NCBI GenBank assembly: GCA_050180485.1
Contig: JBFXED010000001.1
Span: 62,001-126,000 of the forward strand
From: CADEGL01 sp050180485
GTDB taxonomy: Bacteria; Pseudomonadota; Alphaproteobacteria; CADEGL01
Length of the DNA: 64,000 nt
Reading direction: 5' to 3'
Shown: piece by piece, positions 52,818 through 63,905 of the stretch
Layout: every line of letters starts with the position of its first letter
Position numbering within the stretch: position 1 is the stretch's first letter
Notes under the pieces: generated by a model
Database searches by the model: none
What the model was told of the DNA's origin: nothing
What the model saw: only the letters and a program-made list of their open reading frames with translations
Program-made: the position numbers and the translations under genes

Positions 52818-55800
52818 GGCGCAATGCCTCCGGCTCGGACAGTGCGATGGCCAAGCCTTTGCAGCCGCGCAGGTCGATCTTGCCGGTGCCGAGTGCGGGC
52901 AGCGAATCGACCTTATGGATGTCGCCCGCGCGCGGTCGCCACAGGGTCGGCAGCGGCGAGGCGGCCAGACCGGCAACGATCGCGTCGGCCCCGACCTCCG
53001 CGGCGCTCGTATAAAGAAGGAGCAGCCGCTCGCCCTTCTGCGCGTCCGGACGCCCGGTGACAAAGCAGGCATCCACGCCCGGCACCTGCGACACGGCATC
53101 CTCGATCCGCCCGTGCGGCACCATCTCGCCCGCGATCTTGCTGAAGCGCGCCAAGCGGTCGGTCAGGGTGACGAAGCCATCCTCGTCCACGCGGCCGATA
53201 TCGCCGGTGACGTACCAATCGCCGCGTATGGCCTCCTCCGTCCGCGCCGGGTCGCCCAGGTAGCCCTGGAAGCGGCCGGGTCCTTTGACAAGCAGGAGCC
53301 CGTCGCGGCCAGGCTCGCGCTCCTCGCCCGTTTCCGGGTCGATCGCGCGCACCGCGACCGACGGCAGAGGGTGGCCCACGCTTCCGAACTTGTTGCCGGT
53401 CTGGCGCTCGGTCCAATGGGTGACGTCCGGCCGGTTGACGGCGATGACGGGACCCATTTCGGTCGCGCCATACCCCTCCATCAGATCGACGCCGAACACG
53501 GATTTGAAGCGCTCGGCCAACCCGGCCTGCAGCTTTTCGGCGCCCACGATCACGGTCCGCAGTGTTTTCAGGTCCTGCGGCGCGCAGCCGGCCAGATAGG
53601 CGCGGCAGAAGGTGGGGGTGGCGATCAGCATGGTCGCGCCGTGTTTCGCGACCAGGTGTCCCACCTGACGGGCTTCCAACGGGTTGCCGTGATAAACGGC
53701 GCCGATGCCGTGCAGCAGCGGGATCCAGAGCGTTCCGCTGAAGCCGAACGAATGGAAGAACGGCAGCACACCCATGATCCGGTCGCCGCGCGCGACCGGG
53801 AAGACCTGCGCCACGGCCTCGGCGTTCGACAGCACGTTGGCGTGCGACAGAACAACGCCTTTGGGATCGCCGGTGCTGCCGCTGGAGAAGATCACCGTCG
53901 CCGTGGCGTCGGAGCCCTCCGGAATCGCGGGCAGCATCGCGGCGATCACGCGCGCCGGCAGAAGATAGGCGGCCAGGGCGGCCACGATCTTTTCGGCGCG
54001 GCCTACCTGACCCAAGACGTCCTCGATGGAACGATGGAACGGCGCGGGCGCGATGTTCCGCTTGGCCAGAAGCTTGGGCGAGGTGATGACGGTCGAAAGC
54101 CCCGCCCGCCGCATGGACGCGGCCAAGGTCTCGGCGCCCAGGGTGAAGTTCAGGTTCACCGGCACCTTGCCCGCGAACAGCAGCGCGATGTTGACCAAAG
54201 CGCCGGCGATGCCCGCCGGCAGCATCACGCCCACCATGCTTTGGCCGGGCAGATCGCGGCGGAGGCGCCGGGCCAGCAGCAGGCTCGCGGTCAGCACCTG
54301 GCCGTAGCGCATCGAACGGCCGGTCGAATCGGCCATGCAGAAGGCGGCCAGCCGCCGCTTCGCCGCATGAAGGAACCGCAGATGCAGAAGGTCATGACGG
54401 TCCACGCTCCGCGTGGCGGCCTCGGCACCCAGTTCCTGAACCGCTCGGCGCGCCCGATGGGCCGGTGCATCGGACGGGAGCGGAGCGCCGAACGAGACGG
54501 TGACCGCACGGGGCAGACGGTCGGGCCGTTTGTGGAAGAAACGGCCACCCTTGAAGCTGAAGATGCTGCCCCACATGCCGCCCAGATGGACGGGAATCAC
54601 GGGCGCGCCGACGCCATCGGCGATCCGTTCGAAGCCGCGCTTGAACGGCAGGAGGTTGCCGGTACGGCTGAGCGCGCCTTCGGGAAAGATGCACACCAGG
54701 TTCCCGGCCGCGAGGGCCGCGCGTGCGGCCTCTAGCGCGGCGCGGGCGCTTTTGCCCGTGCGCGTGTCGATGGGAATGACGGGTGCGCCACGCAAAAGGC
54801 GCGACAGCGGCCACATGTCGTGGAAACGCCGGTTGATCAGGAACCAGACCGGACGCTTGGACGCGGCGGCGATCAGCAACCCGTCGGCGAAGGAGACATG
54901 GTTGCACAGCAAAAGCGCCGGCCCCCGCTCGGGCAGGTTTTCGGCGCCGTGTACGCGGATGCGGTAGATGGTCCGCACCAGGGCGGTGAAAACCGTGCGC
55001 ACCACCAGGCCGGGCGACAGCTTCGCCATGAAGGCGGCCATCACGAAGGCCGTGGCGCCGAAGCAAGCGACCAGCATGTCCGGCCCGGTCTCCAAGAGGC
55101 CCGACACCGCGTAGAACACGGCCGAGGAGCCCAGCACGCCCAGCATGTTGAAGACATTGTTGGCGGCGAACAGCGACGCACGGCTGCCCTCGGGCGCTTC
55201 CTTCTGCAGGAACGACACCAGCGGCACCACGAAGAAGCCGCCCGCCGCGCCGATCATCGCCAGCGCCGCGAGCGACAGCGCGAAAGACGGCGCGGCATGG
55301 GCGAAGAGCAGCGCGGCCGCGCCCATGGCCAGGCAGCCGGCGGGCACCAGGCCCAGCCGCACGCGCTCGCCCGACAAATGTCCGGCGGCGAAGCTGCCGA
55401 GCGCGATGCCCGCGCCGAGCGCGGCCTGAAGCAGGCCGATGGACGCGTCGTCCAAGGCCAGCAGTTCCTTGCCGTAAACCACGACGTCGAGCTGCAGCAA
55501 GGCACCCAGGAACCAGAAGTAGGACAGGCCAATCACGGCGCGGCGTATGGAGACGTTGTCGCGCATGAGGCGGATGCCAGCGGCCAATCCCGTCCGCGCG
55601 GCCGGAGAGGCCGCCGCCGCGCGGCGCGGCAATGCCAGACTCGCCAGGAAGCCCGCGATGGCGATGGCGACGAGCGCGAAGCCGGCCGAAGCCAGGTTGT
55701 CCGCCGCGACGTGATAGAGAACGCCGCCCAAGGCCGCGCCCATCACGATGGCCAAGAAGATCGACATTTCGCCCATGCCGTTCGCGGGTGCCAGATCGCG

Positions 55801-56217
55801 CGCCGGCACCAGTTCCGGAATGATCCCGTAACGCGCGGGGCTGAAGAACGTGGCTTGGGTCGCGATCAAGAACAGCACGGCCAGCATCGCGTCGATGCGG
55901 CCGGACGCAAGCGCCAGTACACCCAGCGCCATGATGCCGACTTCGCAGGCCTTGGCCGCGACCAGCACCTGCCGCTTGTCGAGCCGGTCCGCGATCCGGC
56001 CCGCGAATCCCGAGAACAGGAGATAGGGCAGGATGAACAACGCGCCGATCAGGGCCAGATAGCCGCTTTCCTGCGCCGCGCCTTGACCCAGCGAGACGGC
56101 GAACAGCGACACCATCATCCGGTAGATGTTGTCGTTCAGCGCGCCCAGGAACTGCGCCGCGAACAACGGGCGGAGGCCGGGCGTCTTGAAGAGCGAGCGG
56201 ATCGTCGAGGCGGCCAT
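52807..56217 (-). CDS. aas: LplT-PlsC-Aas fusion: lysophospholipid transporter / acyltransferase / acyl-ACP synthetase
   Basis: 1136 aa in three parts. Residues ~1-400: MFS with 12 membrane helices, like the lysophospholipid flippase LplT. ~415-620: PlsC acyltransferase with NHVSFADG (H-x4-D) and IFPEGALSRTG. ~625-1136: ANL synthetase with SSGSTGDPKGV, GYGATEMGPV and YVTGDIGRVDEDG. In E. coli LplT and Aas are separate neighbouring proteins that re-acylate imported 2-acyl lysophospholipids. All active motifs look intact. Divergent from the SARP-type regulator across 156 bases. Confidence 0.9.
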   Translation of the reverse strand: MAASTIRSLFKTPGLRPLFAAQFLGALNDNIYRMMVSLFAVSLGQGAAQESGYLALIGALFILPYLLFSGFAGRIADRLDKRQVLVAAKACEVGIMALGVLALASGRIDAMLAVLFLIATQATFFSPARYGIIPELVPARDLAPANGMGEMSIFLAIVMGAALGGVLYHVAADNLASAGFALVAIAIAGFLASLALPRRAAAASPAARTGLAAGIRLMRDNVSIRRAVIGLSYFWFLGALLQLDVVVYGKELLALDDASIGLLQAALGAGIALGSFAAGHLSGERVRLGLVPAGCLAMGAAALLFAHAAPSFALSLAALAMIGAAGGFFVVPLVSFLQKEAPEGSRASLFAANNVFNMLGVLGSSAVFYAVSGLLETGPDMLVACFGATAFVMAAFMAKLSPGLVVRTVFTALVRTIYRIRVHGAENLPERGPALLLCNHVSFADGLLIAAASKRPVWFLINRRFHDMWPLSRLLRGAPVIPIDTRTGKSARAALEAARAALAAGNLVCIFPEGALSRTGNLLPFKRGFERIADGVGAPVIPVHLGGMWGSIFSFKGGRFFHKRPDRLPRAVTVSFGAPLPSDAPAHRARRAVQELGAEAATRSVDRHDLLHLRFLHAAKRRLAAFCMADSTGRSMRYGQVLTASLLLARRLRRDLPGQSMVGVMLPAGIAGALVNIALLFAGKVPVNLNFTLGAETLAASMRRAGLSTVITSPKLLAKRNIAPAPFHRSIEDVLGQVGRAEKIVAALAAYLLPARVIAAMLPAIPEGSDATATVIFSSGSTGDPKGVVLSHANVLSNAEAVAQVFPVARGDRIMGVLPFFHSFGFSGTLWIPLLHGIGAVYHGNPLEARQVGHLVAKHGATMLIATPTFCRAYLAGCAPQDLKTLRTVIVGAEKLQAGLAERFKSVFGVDLMEGYGATEMGPVIAVNRPDVTHWTERQTGNKFGSVGHPLPSVAVRAIDPETGEEREPGRDGLLLVKGPGRFQGYLGDPARTEEAIRGDWYVTGDIGRVDEDGFVTLTDRLARFSKIAGEMVPHGRIEDAVSQVPGVDACFVTGRPDAQKGERLLLLYTSAAEVGADAIVAGLAASPLPTLWRPRAGDIHKVDSLPALGTGKIDLRGCKGLAIALSEPEALRHAG

Positions 56218-56288
56218 GAGAATCTCCTGGGCTTTCAGACGGTGGCGGGGCCGGAACCCCTTTCGAACGTGGACAGGATGGACGGCGG

Positions 56289-56364
56289 GGCGTCAGCGGG
56301 GCGTCCGCGCGCCGGCGGGTGGGGCGTCAAAAAGGCGTCAAAGCGGGAAAATTCGCGCTAAAGT
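56289..56364 (+). promoter_or_regulatory. GGCGTC direct-repeat array and -10 of the SARP-type regulator
   Basis: GGCGTC begins at 56289, 56300, 56323 and 56334, that is at steps of 11, 23 and 11 bases, all on the same strand. TAAAGT (56359-56364) is a plausible -10, only 9 bases before the ATG at 56374. Direct repeats in 11/22-base register ahead of the -10 are the known binding pattern of SARP regulators. Confidence 0.55.
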
Positions 56365-56373
56365 CGCGCCCCC

Positions 56374-58323
56374 ATGGCCAAGAAAGCCGCCCCGCCGCCC
56401 ACCCCGTTCCGGTTGGAGATCCTGGGTGAGTTCCGCCTGACCGCGCCGTCGGGAGAGGATGTCCGCCTGACCGGCAAGGGACATAAGGCGCTTCTGGCCG
56501 TGCTGGCCCTGGCGCGTGGCGATACCCCGCGCGAGCAACTGGCCTCTCTTCTTTGGCACGACCGGGGCGACGACCAGGCCCGGCACAGCTTGCGCCAAGC
56601 CATCCTCACCCTGCGCAAAGCGCTCGGCGACAGCGACGAAACGATCCTGATCGGCGATGGCCGCCATCTGAAGCTGAACGCGGAACGCGTCGCCGTGGAC
56701 GCGCTGGAGTTCGAATCCCTGGCGCGTGCCGAATCCCGCGAAGCGATGCGCCGTGCCGCCGGCCTCTATCGCGGTGAACTGTTGGCCGATCTATCCGTTC
56801 GGTCGGAGGCGTTCGAGGAATGGCTGACGGCCGAACGCGCACGGTGGCACGATGCGGCCGCATCGTTGCTTTTGAGATTGAGCGAAGGTCTCCTGGCGGA
56901 CGGCGCGGCCGACGAAGCCGCCGCCACCGCAAAACGCGCGATCATGATGAATCCGCTGGACGAGGCGGCGCACCGCGCGTTGATGCGTGCCCTGGCGCTT
57001 GGCGGTAATCGCGCGGCTGCCCTCAATGCTTATCGCAGCTTGTCCGACGCGCTGAAAAAGGAGTTGGGCGCGGCGCCCGATCCGGTGACCGCGCGCCTCG
57101 CCGAAACGCTGCGAAGCCCGTCCACGTCCGCCGAGCGGCCGGTGCAAGCCAAGGCGCCACCGTCGCGCCCGGGCGTGGTCGTCTTGCCCTTCCAATCGGT
57201 CGATCGCGACACGGCGCGCGATCCCCTGGCGGAGGCGTTGACGGAGGATATCGCGGCCGGACTTTCCGCCGTCTCGACCATGGTGGTGGTGGCGCCGTCC
57301 GCGCTGCCGTCGGAGCCCGTCGCGAAGACCGGTCCGCGTCACGTGCTGGAGGGCAAGGTCCAGCGCGTGGACGGCCAGGTGCGTATCTGGGTGCGGTTGG
57401 GCGACCGGACGGACGGGCGGCAAGTCTGGGCCGAGCGGTTCACGGGCGCCTTGTCCGATGTGCTGGCCTTGCAGGACCGCATCACCCTCGAGGTCGTCAC
57501 CGCGCTTCAGGTGGAGATCACCGAGGGCGAGCAGGAACGCATCGCGGTTTCACGCGGCACGCGCAACCTGGAGGCGTGGTTGGCGGCGGGCCAAGGGCAC
57601 CAGCTTCTCCGCCGCGTCTCGCGCAGCAACGCCGAGCGCGCGCGGGAGCTTTACCGCCGCGCCAGCGAGCGCGATGCGAACTATGCCGCGGCGTGGGAAG
57701 GGCTGGCGTGGACGCATCTTCTGGCCCTTCTGTTCGGGTGGAGCGAGGACCGCGCGCGCGACCTGGCGGAGGCCGAGGCGTTGGCGCGCAAGGCCAGCAG
57801 CCTGGATGCCGCGCGCGGCCGTACGCACAGCCTGCTCGGTTCCATCGCGCTCATGCGCGGCGACGGAAGCGAAGCGATCGCGGCGGGAGAACGGGCGCTC
57901 GGCGCCGCGCCCCAGGACGCGGAAGCCACGGCACTTCTGGCCTATACCTTGAGCCACTGTGGCGACCTGGCGCGCGCGGCCACGCTCGCCGAAACGGCCA
58001 TCGGCCTCAGCCCCTACGCGCCGCGCTGGTATCACTGGACGCGGGCGCGCATCGGCCGGCTGTCCGGCCGCATAGACGAGGCGATCGCGATCCTCTCCGA
58101 ACATCTCGATGACCGGCCGGAGAGCCTCGCGCCGCGCGTGGAGCTGGCGCTGGCGTTTCAGGCATCGGGGCGGAACGCGGAAGCGCGGTCGGTGGCGAAC
58201 GACATGCTGCGCATCGATCCCACATTCCGCGTGAGCCGCTGGGCTTTCGTCTGGCCCGATCAGGATTCCGCGCGGAAAGACCACGACGCCGCCCTATTGC
58301 GACAAGCCGGCCTGCCTGACTGA
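56374..58323 (+). CDS. SARP-type transcriptional activator with BTAD and TPR domains
   Basis: 649 aa. N-terminal OmpR-like winged helix (about 12-95; LEILGEFRL, SLRQAILTLRKALGD), bacterial transcriptional activation domain BTAD (about 100-250; AHRALMRALALGGNRAAALNAYRSL), then a TolB/FlgO-like segment (about 265-385, GVVVLPFQSVDRD ... LEGKVQRVDGQVRIWVRL) and C-terminal TPRs (about 400-620). No cyclase or ATPase domain. No ribosome site precedes the ATG and the -10 is very close, so the transcript may be leaderless. The signal sensed is unknown. Confidence 0.85.
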   Translation: MAKKAAPPPTPFRLEILGEFRLTAPSGEDVRLTGKGHKALLAVLALARGDTPREQLASLLWHDRGDDQARHSLRQAILTLRKALGDSDETILIGDGRHLKLNAERVAVDALEFESLARAESREAMRRAAGLYRGELLADLSVRSEAFEEWLTAERARWHDAAASLLLRLSEGLLADGAADEAAATAKRAIMMNPLDEAAHRALMRALALGGNRAAALNAYRSLSDALKKELGAAPDPVTARLAETLRSPSTSAERPVQAKAPPSRPGVVVLPFQSVDRDTARDPLAEALTEDIAAGLSAVSTMVVVAPSALPSEPVAKTGPRHVLEGKVQRVDGQVRIWVRLGDRTDGRQVWAERFTGALSDVLALQDRITLEVVTALQVEITEGEQERIAVSRGTRNLEAWLAAGQGHQLLRRVSRSNAERARELYRRASERDANYAAAWEGLAWTHLLALLFGWSEDRARDLAEAEALARKASSLDAARGRTHSLLGSIALMRGDGSEAIAAGERALGAAPQDAEATALLAYTLSHCGDLARAATLAETAIGLSPYAPRWYHWTRARIGRLSGRIDEAIAILSEHLDDRPESLAPRVELALAFQASGRNAEARSVANDMLRIDPTFRVSRWAFVWPDQDSARKDHDAALLRQAGLPD

Positions 58324-58411
58324 AGCCCGCGTTGTCGCGCCCGCGCGGCGCGGTATAGAGTTTTCGCCTGATCCGGCTATCGCCGGACCTAACAAGGAAT
58401 GGGAGAGGGTG

Positions 58412-59503
58412 ATGAAGAAGTCGGACGGACGTTCCGCGGGCGTCACGCGTCGTAGGATTTTGTCCACGGGCGCCGGCATCGCCGCGGCCACATCGGTCAG
58501 CGGGCCATTGATCCTGACCGCGGGCCAGGCGCGCGCGGCAGGCAAGCTGTACTTCGCCACCTATGGTGGCTCGTACGGCGAGGCGTTGGACGAAGTGTTC
58601 TTCAAACCCTTCACCAAGGAAACCGGCGTCGAGGTCGTGATGACCGCCCCCGCCGATTTGGCGAAGTTGAAGGCGCAGGTCTCGGGCGGCAGCCCCGAGT
58701 GGGACATCGTCGAGATGCTGCCGACCGAGACCATCACGGCGACGACCGAAGGGCTGCTGCAGCCGATCGACTATTCCGTCGTGCAGATGGGCGATCTGAT
58801 CTATCCGCAGGCCAAGCAACCCACCTCCGTCTCCGTGTTCACCTATACGGGCGGCATCGGCTACGACAAAACGCGCCATCCCGACGGCAAGCATCCGAAC
58901 ACCTGGGCCGAGTTCTGGGACGTGAAGAAGTTCCCGGGCCGCCGTGGCTTGCGTTCGCGCCCGAACGACACGCTGGAGCTGGCCATCCTCGCATCCGGCA
59001 CCGATCCCAAGAACGTCTATCCCATCGACGTGGACAAGGCGTTCAAGATGCTGGACGAGATCAAGCCGCATATCCGCAAGTGGATCGAAACGGCGCCGCA
59101 GTCGGTGCAGCTGATCCAGACCAACGAGCTGGATTTCACCTACACCTTCAACGGCCGCGTCTTTAGTGCGAACCAGCAGGGCATTCCGCTCGGCTATTCC
59201 TCCGCGCAGCTCATGGTCTTCTTCAACAACTTCACCGTGCCCAAGGGTGCGAAGAACCCGGGCGACGCCATGAAGCTCATCTCCTCGATGATGAAGCCGG
59301 AGCGGCAGGCCGCGTTCTGCGAGAAGATCGCCTATCCGCCCGTCACCAAGAAGGGCATGGAACTGGTCTCGCCCGCTATCAAGAAGGAGTGGGTGCCCGA
59401 TCCCAACAACCCGAAGAACCTCGCGATCAATTCGGAGTGGTGGGGGGCGCCCGGCCGCTTCGCTGAACTGACCGAGCGGTTCAAGAAGTGGATGCTGACC
59501 TGA
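58412..59503 (+). CDS. Tat-exported extracellular solute-binding protein (PotD/family 1-like)
   Basis: 363 aa. The N-terminus carries a twin-arginine motif (TRRRIL) and a hydrophobic stretch ending at GQARA (about residue 42), so it is exported folded. The mature part begins KLYFATYGGSYGEALDEVFF, the polyamine/iron-type periplasmic binding fold, and includes EWDIVEMLPTE and WAEFWDVKKFPGRR. ATG 58412 has GGGAG 6 bases upstream; a GTG 3 bases earlier is possible. No permease or ATPase gene accompanies it. Confidence 0.88.
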   Translation: MKKSDGRSAGVTRRRILSTGAGIAAATSVSGPLILTAGQARAAGKLYFATYGGSYGEALDEVFFKPFTKETGVEVVMTAPADLAKLKAQVSGGSPEWDIVEMLPTETITATTEGLLQPIDYSVVQMGDLIYPQAKQPTSVSVFTYTGGIGYDKTRHPDGKHPNTWAEFWDVKKFPGRRGLRSRPNDTLELAILASGTDPKNVYPIDVDKAFKMLDEIKPHIRKWIETAPQSVQLIQTNELDFTYTFNGRVFSANQQGIPLGYSSAQLMVFFNNFTVPKGAKNPGDAMKLISSMMKPERQAAFCEKIAYPPVTKKGMELVSPAIKKEWVPDPNNPKNLAINSEWWGAPGRFAELTERFKKWMLT

Positions 59504-59562
59504 TCTGAAGAAGGCGGCGCGGAACGAAGGCTCCGCGCCGCCGTTCGTCCGGCGGGGAAACC

Positions 59563-61191
59563 ATGTTCACCGGCTTCGAACGAATCGAGCCCGCCGACCT
59601 GCGCGAGAAGGCCGAGAGCGAATTCCTGCCGCCCACGCTCGGTGCGCTGCTCGACCGCACGGTCGAACGGCACGGCGACCAATTGGCTCTCGATTTCTTC
59701 GACGACGGCCAGCGCCTGACCTGGCGCGAATTGCGGGCGGCGGTGGACCGCGCGGCCAATGCGCTGCGCGGCATCGGCATCAAGAAGGGCACGCATGTCG
59801 CGGCCCTTCTGCCCAACGTGATCGAGTTTCCCGTCCTGTGGCTGGCACTGGCGCGGCTCGGCGCCGTGCTGGTGCCCGTCAACACGGGCTACACCGTGCG
59901 CGAGGTGGCGTATGCGCTGGAGGACAGCGACGCCGTCTATGCCGTCGTGCACGACGAGCTTCTGCCGCTGTTGGAATCGCTGGAAAAGACCATTCTGCCC
60001 AAGGATCGCGTCGTGGTGGTGGGCAAGCGCGCGGAATCCTATCCGCACCATTGGGCGTCGCTGGTGAAGGCGGCCGAGCCGCGCTTCACGCCTACGGAAG
60101 CGGTCGGCCCCGACGACATCATGAATATCCAATACACCTCGGGCACCACGGGTTTCCCCAAGGGCTGCATGCTGCCGCACCGCTATTGGGTCGCGATCGG
60201 CCAATCCTGCGCGGCCAGCTATGGCACGCATGTGGACCGCGTCTATGGTGGCTTCAACTTCTTCTACATGATCTGTCAGCGCTTCCTGGCGCACTGCATG
60301 ATCCAGGGTTCGGCCCTGTTCGTGCCGCGTAAGCCGGCCATCCGGGACTTCATGATCCATGTCCGCGCGCACAGATGCGACTACACTTCGGTGTTTGAAT
60401 CCTCGGTGTTCAAATACGCGGCCCATCCGGACGACGCAAAGAACGATCTGAAGGTCGTGAACACGTTCGGCTTGGCCAAGGACTGCCACGCCGATTTCCA
60501 GCGCCGCTTCGACGTGCTGGCCCAGGAATTCTACGGCATGACCGAGGTCGGGCTGGTGCTCTACATGCCCGCGCACGAAGTTATGGGCATGATCGGCAAG
60601 GGCTCGTGCGGGGTCGAGGCGCCCTTCGCGCGCCTCATGATCGCGGACGAGAACGGCGTCCCGGTGAAGCAGGGCGAGTCCGGCGAGCTGTGCGTGAAGG
60701 GGCCGGCCATCCTAAAGGGCTATTACAAGAAGCCCGAGGCCAATGCCGAGTCGTTCCGCGATGGCTGGTTCCGCACCGGCGACATGTTCCGCCAGGACGA
60801 GCGCGGCTTCTTCTATATCGTCGGCCGCTTCAAGGAAATGGTGCGCCGTTCGGGCGAGAACATCGCCGCGCGCGAGGTCGAGACCGTGCTGCGCACTTTG
60901 CCCCAGGTGCAGGACGCGGCCGTGGTGCCGGTGCCCGACGATTTCCGCGGCGAAGAGGTGAAGGCCTATATCGCCCTGATGCCGGGCCTGACGCGCGAGG
61001 ACCTGACGCCCGAGCAGATCGCCGCCCATTGCGAGGCGCGACTCGCGCGCTTCAAGGTGCCGCGCTACATCGAATACAAGGACACGTTCCCGCGCACCGA
61101 ATCGGGCCGGGTGCAGAAGAAAAAGCTGATCGCGGAAAAGCCCGATCTGCGCGCGGGCGCCTTCGACCGCCAGGACGGCGTCTGGCGCTGA
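59563..61191 (+). CDS. acyl-CoA ligase of the ANL superfamily (CaiC-like), copy 2
   Basis: 542 aa, the same length as the ligase at 46710 and alignable end to end (LPPT, VPVNT-YT-REVAY, TSGTTGFPKGCM, RRSGENIA-REVE). The nucleotide-binding TSGTTGFPKGC, YGMTEVG and GWFRTGDMFRQDERG are intact. It forms an acyl-CoA from an unidentified acid. It lies 59 bases after the binding-protein gene and converges with an enoyl-CoA hydratase, so uptake, activation and beta-oxidation-like processing of one acid is a reasonable hypothesis. Confidence 0.87.
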   Translation: MFTGFERIEPADLREKAESEFLPPTLGALLDRTVERHGDQLALDFFDDGQRLTWRELRAAVDRAANALRGIGIKKGTHVAALLPNVIEFPVLWLALARLGAVLVPVNTGYTVREVAYALEDSDAVYAVVHDELLPLLESLEKTILPKDRVVVVGKRAESYPHHWASLVKAAEPRFTPTEAVGPDDIMNIQYTSGTTGFPKGCMLPHRYWVAIGQSCAASYGTHVDRVYGGFNFFYMICQRFLAHCMIQGSALFVPRKPAIRDFMIHVRAHRCDYTSVFESSVFKYAAHPDDAKNDLKVVNTFGLAKDCHADFQRRFDVLAQEFYGMTEVGLVLYMPAHEVMGMIGKGSCGVEAPFARLMIADENGVPVKQGESGELCVKGPAILKGYYKKPEANAESFRDGWFRTGDMFRQDERGFFYIVGRFKEMVRRSGENIAAREVETVLRTLPQVQDAAVVPVPDDFRGEEVKAYIALMPGLTREDLTPEQIAAHCEARLARFKVPRYIEYKDTFPRTESGRVQKKKLIAEKPDLRAGAFDRQDGVWR

Positions 61192-62004
61192 CTACTCGTA
61201 TTGGGCGAACAGGGAATCGCGCCATTGGAGCGCGGCCGCCAGTCCTTGCGTGCGGCGCAGCTCCTCGAAATGCCGGTACTCGGGCGTCTCGGTCGCATCC
61301 ATCATGCTGCAGGCTTCGACGCCATAGCGCAGCGCGCTGCTGAAACCCTGCGTCTCCAACGTCTGGTTCAAGGCGCGCTTGTTCCACTGCAGGCAGGCCA
61401 GCGCCACCTGCGACATGCGTTTGGCGATCTTCATCGTCTCGGCGCGCAGGTCGGCCTTGGGAAACACGCGGTTGACCAAGCCCAGGCGCAGCGCTTCGTC
61501 CGCGCCGAACGTGTCGCCGGTATAGATCAGCTCGCGCGCCCGCTGGCCCATGATCCAGGGCATGACGAGGGTTGCGATGCCGAAGGAGAAGCGCGTCTCA
61601 ATCACCGCGAACTTGGAATCGTCCGAGCAGTAGCGGACATCGCACATCTGGGCGAATTCCAAGGCGCCGCCCAGGCACCAGCCGTCGATCATGGCGATGG
61701 TGGGCTTCGAGCAGCGCCAGACGGCGTAGGTGTATTCGCAATCGTCGGCCATGCGGTCGCGCAGCGCGTCGATAGGCGGCTGGCTTTCCGGCAGTTCCTT
61801 CAGGTCATAGCCGGCCGAGAACGACTTGCCGCCCGCGCCTGTGACGACGATGACGCGGATGTTGGGATCGGCGTCCGCGCGGCGCACGGCCTCGGGGATC
61901 TCGCGCCGCAATGGCTCGTTGAAGGCGTTGTGCTGCTTCGGGCGGTTGAAGGAGATAAGCGCGACCCGCTCGTCCCTCTCGTAGGTGATGGCCTCGTAGC
62001 CCAT
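61192..62004 (-). CDS. enoyl-CoA hydratase/isomerase family protein
   Basis: 270 aa crotonase. The oxyanion-hole segments are AGYDLKELP (first) and GWCLGGALEFAQMCD (second); the usual catalytic-Glu region continues with SKFAVIETRFSFGI. The exact reaction (hydratase, isomerase or hydrolase) cannot be told. The stop codon abuts that of the convergent ligase gene with no gap. The gene may be co-transcribed from recQ, which ends 28 bases upstream. Confidence 0.87.
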   Translation of the reverse strand: MGYEAITYERDERVALISFNRPKQHNAFNEPLRREIPEAVRRADADPNIRVIVVTGAGGKSFSAGYDLKELPESQPPIDALRDRMADDCEYTYAVWRCSKPTIAMIDGWCLGGALEFAQMCDVRYCSDDSKFAVIETRFSFGIATLVMPWIMGQRARELIYTGDTFGADEALRLGLVNRVFPKADLRAETMKIAKRMSQVALACLQWNKRALNQTLETQGFSSALRYGVEACSMMDATETPEYRHFEELRRTQGLAAALQWRDSLFAQYE

Positions 62005-62032
62005 GGCAGTCTCCCCTCGCGTGGGAAGAACG

Positions 62033-63838
<1,806 letters not shown>

Positions 63839-63905
63839 GGCGCCGGAGGCTCGCGAGTCATGACGATCCATAACATAAAGTAAGTCGCTGCGGGCGACTG
63901 AAACC

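Noticed and set aside
52591..54735. 714-codon plus-strand frame opposite the Aas fusion
   Set aside because: Repeated Arg/Gln/His/Gly composition with no fold; the opposite strand holds PlsC and ANL motifs.
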